Below are positions 14,336 through 21,552 of a stretch of 25,045 bases of DNA, one piece after another (position 1 is the stretch's first letter; each line of letters starts with the position of its first letter). The stretch is from JBKBYG01 sp046313435 (GTDB lineage: Bacteria > Pseudomonadota > Alphaproteobacteria > Rickettsiales > Arcanibacteraceae): positions 1-25,045 of the forward strand of contig JBKBYG010000021.1 in the NCBI GenBank assembly GCA_046313435.1, written 5' to 3'. Position numbers and translations under genes: made by a program. The notes under the pieces were generated by a model. That model saw only the letters and a list, made by a program, of their open reading frames with translations. It did no database searches and was not told the DNA's origin.

Positions 14336-15283
14336 ATGACAGAACAAAATTTAATAGAAGTAATTAAGATCAAAAAATTTAAAGAAATTATTAAAAAAGG
14401 AAAAATTCGCTTAAGTGAAAACTTTGACTTACTATATGTAAAAACTTTACACAACCCTTCAGCACAAATTTTTGCTTTATCAGGAGGCATTGGAGCGTTG
14501 CAAGTGCTTCTTACACATCCTATATATCTTTTAAAAACACTTATTCAAATTGATCGGACCAAGTCTTCCTCTGAGTATATTAAAGATATAACAAGACATG
14601 ATGGAATAAGAGCTTTATGGCGCGGAGTAATACCTGCCATGGCTCGAGTTACTGCCAAAGATGGTATAAATGGTATGTTTTTACATGTGAATGAGAAAAT
14701 AATGTTTAGCTCAATAACTGCTGAATATAAGAATATAGCAAATATTTCTTCAGGACTATTAATATCTACTTTTAACACTTTCTTCACAAACCCTATTGAA
14801 AATATTATTACTCAAAAAATAACAAATAAAAATAAAATTACTATAAAAGAAATAGTAGCTAATACTAAATCTAAAATATTTACTCTTGGACTTGAAGCAA
14901 ATTTTTACAAAACATTTTTAAACTGGGCAACATTCTTAAGCTGTGATGATTATATAAATAAAAACTTTGAATCTAAGTCTAGCACTTTTAATATATTTGC
15001 CTCTGCAGTTATCTCAGGAAGTATTATTACTTTAATTACAAATCCTTTTGATGTAATAAAAACTCAGCAGCAAAGTTTTAAAGAAAAAAAAGATGCTTCT
15101 ACTATAAAAAATGTTTACAAAACTGCAGTTGAAATTGCAAAAACTCAAGGTGTTAGACAATTTTCTTCAGGTGGATTATATAGGTTAGGCTTAAATATAC
15201 TTGGAACGGCTGGCACAAGCACTGTAAGAAATTGGACAAAGCATATTGTTGAAAAGCAAGAAGACACACAAATTAATAGATAA
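14336..15283 (+). CDS. Mitochondrial carrier (SLC25) family-like protein, putative host-directed effector
   Basis: A 315-residue protein with the three-fold repeat of the mitochondrial carrier family. The signature P-x-[DE]-x-x-[KR] at the end of each odd helix appears three times: HPIYLLKT (Pro62, acidic residue replaced by Tyr), NPIENIITQ (Pro153, Glu155, basic residue replaced by Ile) and NPFDVIKTQ (Pro237, Asp239, Lys242, fully canonical). Spacing is 91 and 84 residues, close to the family's roughly 100. Each repeat starts with a Gly/Ser-rich helix (ALSGGIGALQVLLT; ISSGLLISTFNTFF; ASAVISGSIITLIT). Repeat 1 has the downstream GIRALWRGVIPAMAR block, and repeat 3 has GVRQFSSGGLYRLG. The family is eukaryotic; the described bacterial example I know is the Legionella effector LncP, a nucleotide carrier delivered to host mitochondria. 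Secretion here is inference; the substrate is unknown. It is 4 bp upstream of a GNAT gene. Confidence 0.85.
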   Translation: MTEQNLIEVIKIKKFKEIIKKGKIRLSENFDLLYVKTLHNPSAQIFALSGGIGALQVLLTHPIYLLKTLIQIDRTKSSSEYIKDITRHDGIRALWRGVIPAMARVTAKDGINGMFLHVNEKIMFSSITAEYKNIANISSGLLISTFNTFFTNPIENIITQKITNKNKITIKEIVANTKSKIFTLGLEANFYKTFLNWATFLSCDDYINKNFESKSSTFNIFASAVISGSIITLITNPFDVIKTQQQSFKEKKDASTIKNVYKTAVEIAKTQGVRQFSSGGLYRLGLNILGTAGTSTVRNWTKHIVEKQEDTQINR

Positions 15284-15287
15284 AACA

Positions 15288-15851
15288 ATGACAGAAAATA
15301 TTTTTAATGAATTTCCTATTATAAATCTTGCAGATATTAGATTAAGAGAAATAGTTAGCAATGATACAAAATCTTTTTATAATTATATCTGTAATCCAAA
15401 GGTAAGTAGATATCTATCTGATGACGATACACCTTCTTCTCTTATTGAAGCTGAAGAAGAATTAATGTACTGGGCAAATTTGTATAAATATAGAAGAAGT
15501 ATATATTGGGGAATTACTAAAGCAAATTCTGGTCATTTAATTGGAACTTGTGGTTTTAATAATTGGAACCGTACTCACAAGCGAGTCGAGATAAGTTACG
15601 ACTTATCCGCAAATTATTGGGGCAAAGGCATAATGACTAAAGCTGTTAAGACAATATGCGATTTTGCTTTTACTAGGATGCATGCTATACGTATTCAAGC
15701 AACCGTAGCAACTGATAATTATGGCTCAATCAAAGTTCTTGAGAAATCTTTATTTAAACGTGATGGTACAATGAGAAATTATGGAATTCTCAAAGGAGAA
15801 ACTAAAGATTTTTATATGTACTCATTAGTTAAAGAAGATATAATATTTTAA
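15288..15851 (+). CDS. GNAT family N-acetyltransferase (RimJ/RimL-like)
   Basis: 187 residues from ATG 15288, which is 4 bp after the carrier gene stop; an alternative ATG at 15246 would overlap the carrier gene by 38 bp and add residues unlike the family. The fold order is that of GNAT enzymes of the ribosomal-protein alanine acetyltransferase type: IRLREIVSNDTKSFYNYICNP (residues about 17-37), then YWGITKANSGHLIGTCGFNNWN and VEISYDLSANYWGKGIMTKAV, the last being the acetyl-CoA pyrophosphate-binding loop, then IRIQATVATDNYGSIKVLEK. It transfers acetyl from acetyl-CoA, usually to a protein N-terminus or an amine; the target is unknown. Its position in a possible effector island leaves a host target open. 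Confidence 0.88.
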   Translation: MTENIFNEFPIINLADIRLREIVSNDTKSFYNYICNPKVSRYLSDDDTPSSLIEAEEELMYWANLYKYRRSIYWGITKANSGHLIGTCGFNNWNRTHKRVEISYDLSANYWGKGIMTKAVKTICDFAFTRMHAIRIQATVATDNYGSIKVLEKSLFKRDGTMRNYGILKGETKDFYMYSLVKEDIIF

Positions 15852-15880
15852 ATTGAGCCTGTAAATAATTTTTTAAAATA

Positions 15881-16471
15881 CTATACCAAACTTATTAAAT
15901 CTGGGTTTGTATTTTTAGCGCTTATCTTCTCTAGAATCATTTTACCTTTATCTGGGCTTTCCTTTTGTAATTTTCCACTTTTTAAAATTTCAGACAAATA
16001 ATTATCTTTTTCATACTCAATTACAACTTCTTTTTTCTCAATATCTTGATTCACACTAGCAAGTAATGGAGTATTCTCATCCACAATATTCTCTTTATTA
16101 TTTGAAGTTTTTAAATTTGAAAGATAATTTGAAGCAGCTTCAGCAAATTTAATACTTTGTTCTTTTCTGATTTCATACTGTTTTTGCTCAAATTTTGCTT
16201 CCCTATAATCTTTGAAAGATTTTTTTACAGCATTAGGCAATCCCATACAACATAGTGCTATTCCACCTGAAGCTATCAAGACTGGCACAGCTAAAAAAAT
16301 TTCAGCCACTATAGTAGTTATAACATCAAGACCTATATACATATGAGTAGTGATAGACGTAACTGCCATGCCTAAAATAAATGTTAAGCCAAATCCTATA
16401 TAAGTTGATTTAGGAATGTTATTATTACTTTCCCAAGAAGCTTTTTTAAGATATTTAAGAAATTTAATCAT
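15881..16471 (-). CDS. Tandem membrane protein A with ENTPLL motif (unknown, Inc-like layout)
   Basis: 196 residues. A bilobed hydrophobic region (about 23-40 and 50-75, separated by a short loop) follows a short basic N-terminus, leaving a hydrophilic tail of about 120 residues with a predicted helix (KEQSIKFAEAASNYLSNL), the motif DENTPLL (131-137) and a charged end (NYLSEILKSGKLQKESPDKG). The layout resembles that of inclusion-membrane proteins of intracellular bacteria, and ENTPLL fits the eukaryotic acidic-dileucine sorting consensus [DE]xxxL[LI]. It has an AAAGG ribosome-binding site. It is the last of three tandem paralogues, and its tail is nearly a copy of that of the neighbour at 16495. 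No known domain is recognised. Confidence 0.75.
   Translation of the reverse strand: MIKFLKYLKKASWESNNNIPKSTYIGFGLTFILGMAVTSITTHMYIGLDVITTIVAEIFLAVPVLIASGGIALCCMGLPNAVKKSFKDYREAKFEQKQYEIRKEQSIKFAEAASNYLSNLKTSNNKENIVDENTPLLASVNQDIEKKEVVIEYEKDNYLSEILKSGKLQKESPDKGKMILEKISAKNTNPDLISLV
15927..16166 (-). repeat. Direct repeat copy 1: conserved tail of tandem membrane proteins
   Basis: This 240-bp segment matches 16541-16777 at DNA level with only scattered substitutions and one codon of length difference. It encodes the whole tail from KEQSIKFAE to KMILEK. The flanking DNA for the membrane segments is no longer alike. Confidence 0.8.
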
Positions 16472-16494
16472 AAGTACCTTTATATAATAATTTA

Positions 16495-17040
16495 TTATAT
16501 TGATTTAGTTTGAGGATCAGCTGGCAATTTCTGTTTTAATTTCTCCAGAATCATTTTACCTTTGTCTGGATTTTCCTTTTGTAATTTTACACTCTTTAAA
16601 ATTTCAGACAAATAATTATCTCTTTCAAACTCAATTACAACTTCTTTAGTTTCATTGTTATTATGTACAGCAAGTAATGGAGTATTTTCATCTACGTTAT
16701 TATCTTTTTTTTCTTGAGTTTTTAAATTCGAAAGATAATTTGAAGCAACTTCAGCAAATTTAATATTTTGTTCTTTTTCTATTTCATAAAGTCTTTTGAT
16801 TTCGTCATTTTCACATTTAATTGTTTTTAATACACTACAACAACTCGTTAAACCAACCATAATTATACTTGATATACAATATATGGGCACACTTAATACT
16901 AAACTCCCTATAATCGCAAAACTTATATTTCCTGACAGAAGATAGATTCCTAAGAATATTACTCCTAAACTACAAATATATCCGCCAAACAGAGCTTTAC
17001 CAAACCAGGATGGTGCAGGCGCGTGAAGTTCTTCTTTCAT
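16495..17040 (-). CDS. Tandem membrane protein B with ENTPLL motif (unknown, Inc-like layout)
   Basis: 181 residues. Two hydrophobic helices (about 16-36 and 41-66) are joined by a short SGNIS-type loop, followed by a hydrophilic tail with a coiled-coil-like helix (EKEQNIKFAEVASNYLSNL), DENTPLL at 117-123, and NYLSEILKSVKLQKENPDKG. By eye about three quarters of tail residues match protein A, whereas the membrane parts differ. No ribosome-binding site is obvious directly before the ATG. Spacing to gene A is 23 bp and to gene C 36 bp, all on one strand, so the three are probably one transcript. Function is unknown; a host-membrane or vacuole role is inferred only from layout and motif. Confidence 0.75.
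   Translation of the reverse strand: MKEELHAPAPSWFGKALFGGYICSLGVIFLGIYLLSGNISFAIIGSLVLSVPIYCISSIIMVGLTSCCSVLKTIKCENDEIKRLYEIEKEQNIKFAEVASNYLSNLKTQEKKDNNVDENTPLLAVHNNNETKEVVIEFERDNYLSEILKSVKLQKENPDKGKMILEKLKQKLPADPQTKSI
16541..16777 (-). repeat. Direct repeat copy 2: conserved tail of tandem membrane proteins
   Basis: This is the 237-bp partner of 15927-16166. The two copies indicate a recent tandem gene duplication or gene conversion limited to the tail-coding part. Confidence 0.8.
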
Positions 17041-17076
17041 ATATTGGTAAAACTTAATTATTCATTACCCCTTATA

Positions 17077-17541
17077 TTAAATTATAATTTCCTTAGAACC
17101 GCTTTTATGAATCTTGTTTTCCCACCTATTTTCAGTTTTCTGTGGAATAGAAGATCCTTTGTATTGATTTTCTAGTATTTTTTCTTCTTCCAGTAATAAA
17201 GGTGTATTTTCATTTATTATTGAATAGGAATTTCTACTCTGAATATTTTTTGCATTTTCAATTAACTTAGTTTTACCTTTTTCAATATCGGAATCTGCGT
17301 TTATTTCTTTTGCTGTTTTATAACAGCTTCTGCTGCATACAAATAATATTGTTGTTCCACAAAAAACTGGGATTGAGCATATTAAATCAACAAATAATGC
17401 TTCAGAAATGCTTTCAAATTTAAAATATGCTATTATTGAGGTTGCCAATAAACCTATGATATAACATAACCAAAAATATTTTTCTGATTTTAAACTTAAT
17501 TCGCGTTTAATATTGTCTTTCATTCCTTTTATAAATTTCAT
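17077..17541 (-). CDS. Tandem membrane protein C with ENTPLL motif (divergent paralogue)
   Basis: 154 residues. The same plan is kept: a basic N-terminus, two hydrophobic helices (about 22-41 and 47-70), a cysteine-bearing junction (CSRSCYK, compared with CCxxL in A and B) and a shorter tail. The tail is mostly different, but INENTPLL at 109-116 keeps the ENTPLL core exactly, which suggests selection on that motif. The end is basic (HKSGSKEIII). It is first in the three-gene set. The 167-bp gap to the divergent ankyrin gene should hold the promoters for both. Confidence 0.7.
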   Translation of the reverse strand: MKFIKGMKDNIKRELSLKSEKYFWLCYIIGLLATSIIAYFKFESISEALFVDLICSIPVFCGTTILFVCSRSCYKTAKEINADSDIEKGKTKLIENAKNIQSRNSYSIINENTPLLLEEEKILENQYKGSSIPQKTENRWENKIHKSGSKEIII

Positions 17542-17708
17542 AAACCATACTTTGAATTTTATTTATATAATTTTTAATTTACTACACTACTTATAAATTA
17601 TTTTAAAGAAATTTTTTATTTATTAAAAGAAACTAATTTATTTGACAAATCTAATTAGATATATTAAACATATTTATTTAATTAAACAGTTAATATATTT
17701 ACTCTTAT

Positions 17709-18629
17709 ATGCCCAATACTAAATTTGAAAAATCCTCTTCCTCATTAAAAAATAGATATATTAATGAAAAGCTAATTTATTATAATGGGAATTTCTGTAC
17801 CCTTTTACAAATAGCTGCTGCAAAAGAAGAGATTGAAACATTATCATTTCTAATTAAACATGGCGTAGATGTTAATCAGCAAAACAATAAAGGTGACACT
17901 GCCTTACATTTAAGCGCAAGAAATCTAAAATTTAAATCCGTTCATGAATTACTCAAAGCTGGTGCTAATCCTAATATAAAAAATAAAGACGGCAAAACAG
18001 CATTTACTGAAGCTGATCAAAGACAAATCGATCCAGTTTATTTATATTCAGCTTATTTAAGCAGCACAACATATGAAGGGATTTCTTTTGCGGATATGGT
18101 GATATTTAGGCATAAAGATTTAGATCCTAAACTCGAATATAATATTAAATCTATAATGCTTGAATTGTCAGCTTATGGTGCCCAAGTAAGACCTGACTTA
18201 AAAAGAATAGGCTTACATTCTTACATAGACATTTTTAAAAAATACTATGAAAATTATAAATTCTTTTTTAATTTAGAAGTTTTTCAAAAGGCTTGCGATG
18301 TAATATTTACAATAAACTACTTCAAGTTAGCAAAAGATAGCAAAAAGGAAATTTTATCTTTTTATGCACCTGCATTAAACCCACATACAATAGATAAACT
18401 GATTAATTTTCAGGAAAATATAAAAGATTCACCAGCTGCAAAAAATGAAGTTTCAGTATTAAATAGCCAGTATTTCCCTAAAGTTCAGAGATTTGTAAAA
18501 AAAGCTTTTTCTAATTCTAACACACGAGCTATTAGTAATCAAATAAAAGAAATATTATATAATAGCCAACAAATCTCATGGCAAAATAAAATATATTTTC
18601 AAGATTTCAAGCAAAGTTTAATGTTATAA
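17709..18629 (+). CDS. Ankyrin-repeat protein, putative effector
   Basis: 306 residues. Two clear ankyrin repeats and a partial third lie at about 30-105: TLLQIAAAKEEIETLSFLIKHGVDVNQQ, then GDTALHLSARNLKFKSVHELLKAGANPNIK, then DGKTAFTEADQ (each quoted here in part as one unit of the repeat consensus). The remaining 200 residues are soluble, mixed charged and aromatic, with no domain I recognise. No signal peptide or membrane helix is seen. Repeat sequences resemble those of the large ankyrin protein at 406. It is transcribed toward virB9, with only 11 bp between the convergent ends. Ankyrin proteins of this kind are frequent type IV effectors in Rickettsiales; that role is inferred here. Confidence 0.83.
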   Translation: MPNTKFEKSSSSLKNRYINEKLIYYNGNFCTLLQIAAAKEEIETLSFLIKHGVDVNQQNNKGDTALHLSARNLKFKSVHELLKAGANPNIKNKDGKTAFTEADQRQIDPVYLYSAYLSSTTYEGISFADMVIFRHKDLDPKLEYNIKSIMLELSAYGAQVRPDLKRIGLHSYIDIFKKYYENYKFFFNLEVFQKACDVIFTINYFKLAKDSKKEILSFYAPALNPHTIDKLINFQENIKDSPAAKNEVSVLNSQYFPKVQRFVKKAFSNSNTRAISNQIKEILYNSQQISWQNKIYFQDFKQSLML

Positions 18630-18640
18630 TATTATATCAC

Positions 18641-19381
18641 TTATTGTTTGTATAAAGGCATATTTTCATTAAACACACAAACTATGCTTTTTCCTAATCT
18701 AAGAGTATATCTACTTATTACTCTTTCAATTACTACATATTTTCCAGAAATACGGTAATTTATGATTGATTCGGTTCCATCCGGTTCAACCATGAAAAAT
18801 GCAGGTATTTCAGCATTCTTATCCTTAAATTGGAAATATGTAAACTCTCCATCATCAAATATTTTAGTTGGAGAAATTTTTTCTGGTCCACTTATCGCAT
18901 AATTAAAGTTATAATTTCCTGGTTCTGAAAGATCAGGTTCAGTTGAACTTGCAAATTGCTGTACAGCTGTACCACCTGCTTCATCAGGATACAAGAATTT
19001 TACTGCAAAAACCATGTCAGGATCATTAATATCTATTGCTTCACTAGCATGTAGTTCAAAATGATACAATCTTTTATTTGTAATTACTGTCATATTTGTT
19101 GTAGCATCAGCTTCCATAGGTTTAATAAAAATCCTTTTTCCAGCAGGAACAATTTGCCAAGCAACAGTATCTCCTAACGATATAGTATCCACGGTTTCAC
19201 CATCAGCAAACTCGATGCTCGCTTGATAACCATAATATCCAATAAATTTAAATACATCATTTGGGTTATATACCATAACCCTTATTCTTTTATCTATTGC
19301 AGTTGGTTTAGCCTCTCGCAAAGCGTAAGCATTATTTAAAAGCGAGAAAATTATAATAAAGGTAAAAAAAATTGTTTTCAT
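18641..19381 (-). CDS. virB9: T4SS outer-membrane core component VirB9 (TrbG family)
   Basis: 246 residues with a clean signal peptide cleaved after NNAYA (residue 20). The N-terminal domain carries RIRVMVYNPNDVFKFIGYYG, then SLGDTVAWQIVPAGKRIFIKP and TNMTVITNKRLYHFEL, all hallmarks of VirB9. The C-terminal beta-sandwich (FTYFQFKDKNAEIPAFF, EPDGTESIINYRI, SRYTLRLGKSIVCVFNE) is the region that meets VirB7 and VirB10 in the outer-membrane complex. It begins on the base after the virB8 stop, so the genes are translationally linked. No virB10 follows; the next gene is convergent. This fits the scattered, duplicated virB8/virB9 sets of Rickettsiales rather than the main cluster. Confidence 0.94.
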   Translation of the reverse strand: MKTIFFTFIIIFSLLNNAYALREAKPTAIDKRIRVMVYNPNDVFKFIGYYGYQASIEFADGETVDTISLGDTVAWQIVPAGKRIFIKPMEADATTNMTVITNKRLYHFELHASEAIDINDPDMVFAVKFLYPDEAGGTAVQQFASSTEPDLSEPGNYNFNYAISGPEKISPTKIFDDGEFTYFQFKDKNAEIPAFFMVEPDGTESIINYRISGKYVVIERVISRYTLRLGKSIVCVFNENMPLYKQ

Positions 19382-20074
19382 CTAATTCACTTGTCTAACT
19401 TGATAATCAGTAACAATAAAATCTAAAGATTTACTTTCTTTTGATTCCATTAGAGTTACTATATCTTCTATTTGAAAATTAATATTAGCTATCCATCTTG
19501 TCAATGTTTCATTTTTCGTATTATTATCTATACTATTTACTGTGAATTGTACAACAACATTACTTTCATCATCATCGAAATCCATTGAAATTATTTGCAC
19601 CATGCGTGAAATTTGCTTTTGATATAATAAAGGACTATCGGGATTATTTAAACTAATATAATTATAGAACTTCTTAAATATATATTTTGAAGAAGAATTT
19701 TTTATAACATTAATTTGCTTTTCAACAGTATCAAACTGATACGATTCCCAATTTTCAACATAACGTTTAATTAAATATTTTTTTACCGATTCCTGCGGGT
19801 TTTCATTTTTATTTGATATTGTAGATATTAATGGAATCTTATCATTTGAATCTTGAAGCTTTATTATTAATGGAATTCTTTGCTTAATAGGAAATAAAGA
19901 ATTAATAGTTAATAAAACTTGAAATAAAATTATTATAAAAATTATACTAATAGCTCCTAAAACCGATCTTTCGACTATTGGGTATATAAAGCTTCTAAAA
20001 TACCAATTTTTAGAATCAATAAAATAATTGCCACTTTTTATATAATCGGTAATTGATCGATTTACTGGATCCAT
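19382..20074 (-). CDS. virB8: T4SS inner-membrane assembly factor VirB8
   Basis: 230 residues: a short cytoplasmic N-terminus, one transmembrane helix (about 35-57) and a periplasmic domain of NTF2-like fold. VirB8-type sequences are KKYLIKRYVENWESYQFD (about 99-116, compared with the family's YVxxRExY), SDxxxxYxxY-like YKKF/YNYISLNNPDSP, and VVQFTVNSIDNNTKNETLTRWIANINFQ (given here as a family block rather than a motif). The C-terminal NPxG motif used for dimer contacts in typical VirB8 seems lost: the equivalent segment reads KSLDFIVTDYQV. A Rickettsia VirB8 duplicate is reported to lack this motif. It lies 11 bp downstream of fumC, in the order fumC-virB8-virB9. Confidence 0.9.
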   Translation of the reverse strand: MDPVNRSITDYIKSGNYFIDSKNWYFRSFIYPIVERSVLGAISIIFIIILFQVLLTINSLFPIKQRIPLIIKLQDSNDKIPLISTISNKNENPQESVKKYLIKRYVENWESYQFDTVEKQINVIKNSSSKYIFKKFYNYISLNNPDSPLLYQKQISRMVQIISMDFDDDESNVVVQFTVNSIDNNTKNETLTRWIANINFQIEDIVTLMESKESKSLDFIVTDYQVRQVN

Positions 20075-20085
20075 AAATTAAAACT

Positions 20086-21480
20086 TTACTTTGTGTTTAT
20101 CATTTTTTCAGGACAAACCCATTCGTCAAATTGTTCAGCTGATACGATATTAAGCTCTATCGCTGCTTCTTTCAAAGTTATATGATTCGTATGAGCAAAC
20201 TTTGCAATTTTTGCTGCTTGGTCATATCCAATATAAGGATTAAGAGCAGTTACCAGCATCAAAGATTTATCCATTGTTTGCTTAATATGCTTGGTATTTG
20301 CTTCTATTCCAATTAAACAATTATCAGTAAAACTATTACAAGCATCACTTAGTAAAATAATTGACTGCAATAAATTATAAATTATTACTGGTTTAAACAC
20401 ATTTAATTCGAGATGACCATTTGAACCAGCAATAGTAACTGTAGTATGATTACCCATTATTTGCGCGCACACCATTGTCATTGCTTCACATTGTGTAGGA
20501 TTGACCTTTCCTGGCATAATGGATGATCCAGGCTCGTTTTCAGGTAATGATAACTCCCCAAAGCCGCATCTTGGACCAGAAGCTAGCAATCTTATATCAT
20601 TTGCTATTTTCATTAAACTCACTGCCAGAACATTTATTGCACCAGAAACCTCTACCATAGTGTCATTAGAGGCTAAAGCTTCAAATTTATTAGGAGCAGT
20701 TTTAAATTCAATATTAGTAATATTAGCAATTGAATTTGCAAATTCTTCTGCAAAACCTGCTTTAGAATTTAGTCCTGTCCCAACAGCTGTTCCGCCCTGA
20801 GCTAAATAATAAACTCTAGGCAATGTAGCTTTAACTCTTTCAATACCATACTTAATTTGAGCGGCATAGCCTGAGAATTCTTGCCCTAATGTTAAAGGCG
20901 TAGCATCTTGAAGATGAGTCCTTCCAATTTTAATAATGTCTTGAAATTCTTTACTCTTTTTTTCGAGTTCTAATTTAATTCTATCTAATGCAAAAAGTAA
21001 TTTATTGTGAATAACCATTGCTGTAGCTACATGCATTGCAGTAGGAAATGTATCATTCGAAGACTGACCCATATTTACATGGTCATTAGGATGAACAGGT
21101 TTTTTAGATCCTTTTTCCCCTCCTAATATTTCTATTGCTCGATTTGATATAACCTCATTAACGTTCATATTAGTTTGAGTGCCTGAGCCAGTTTGCCAAA
21201 CAACTAAAGGAAAATTTTTTTCGACAGGCTCATTTAAAATACTATTAGCTGCCTCTATTATGGCTTCAAATATTTGCTTTTCTAACAATCCAAGTTTATA
21301 ATTGGTTTTTGCAGCTGCTTTTTTAACCAATATCATTGCCTTAATTAAATCTTCAGGCATTTTCTCAACGCCTATCTTAAAATTTTGAAGTGATCTTTGA
21401 GTTTGAGCGCCCCAATAGCAATTTTGTGCAACTTCAATTTCCCCAAAAGAATCTTTCTCTATTCTATAGTCTTTATTCAT
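20086..21480 (-). CDS. fumC: Class II fumarate hydratase
   Basis: A 464-residue iron-independent fumarase that interconverts fumarate and malate in the TCA cycle; active as a homotetramer. All three conserved regions are present: TGSGTQTNMNVNEV (97-110) with HPNDHVNMGQSSNDTFPTAM, the GRTHLQDATP segment (186-195) with the catalytic His189, and the superfamily signature GSSIMPGKVNP (318-328), whose serine is on the flexible catalytic loop. Length is the usual one. The ATG at 21480 gives the family-typical N-terminus (YRIEKDSFGEIEV). It is 72 bp from cheR and 11 bp from virB8, so it may head its own transcript with virB8-virB9. Confidence 0.97.
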   Translation of the reverse strand: MNKDYRIEKDSFGEIEVAQNCYWGAQTQRSLQNFKIGVEKMPEDLIKAMILVKKAAAKTNYKLGLLEKQIFEAIIEAANSILNEPVEKNFPLVVWQTGSGTQTNMNVNEVISNRAIEILGGEKGSKKPVHPNDHVNMGQSSNDTFPTAMHVATAMVIHNKLLFALDRIKLELEKKSKEFQDIIKIGRTHLQDATPLTLGQEFSGYAAQIKYGIERVKATLPRVYYLAQGGTAVGTGLNSKAGFAEEFANSIANITNIEFKTAPNKFEALASNDTMVEVSGAINVLAVSLMKIANDIRLLASGPRCGFGELSLPENEPGSSIMPGKVNPTQCEAMTMVCAQIMGNHTTVTIAGSNGHLELNVFKPVIIYNLLQSIILLSDACNSFTDNCLIGIEANTKHIKQTMDKSLMLVTALNPYIGYDQAAKIAKFAHTNHITLKEAAIELNIVSAEQFDEWVCPEKMINTK

Positions 21481-21552
21481 ATAGCTTATCTAGTTTGTAT
21501 AATTTAATTTTTAATAGACTTTAATTTATAAAAATAAATTCAAATTGTAAAT

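Noticed and set aside
15246..15287. Upstream ATG as start of the GNAT gene
   Set aside because: It overlaps the carrier gene by 38 bp and adds a basic segment not typical of the family; ATG 15288 directly after the carrier stop fits better.
16482..16500. AT-only palindrome between tandem proteins A and B as a terminator
   Set aside because: It is a 9-bp A/T stem with a one-base loop and overlaps the stop codon region; such palindromes arise by chance in DNA this AT-rich.
17642..17676. TTGACA upstream of the second ankyrin gene as a promoter
   Set aside because: No acceptable -10 element lies 16-18 bp downstream (TAAACA at best), so it was not listed as a feature.
20501..20800. A 99-codon plus-strand open frame inside fumC
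   Set aside because: fumC on the opposite strand is fully conserved here, including its catalytic signature; the plus-strand frame is a shadow.
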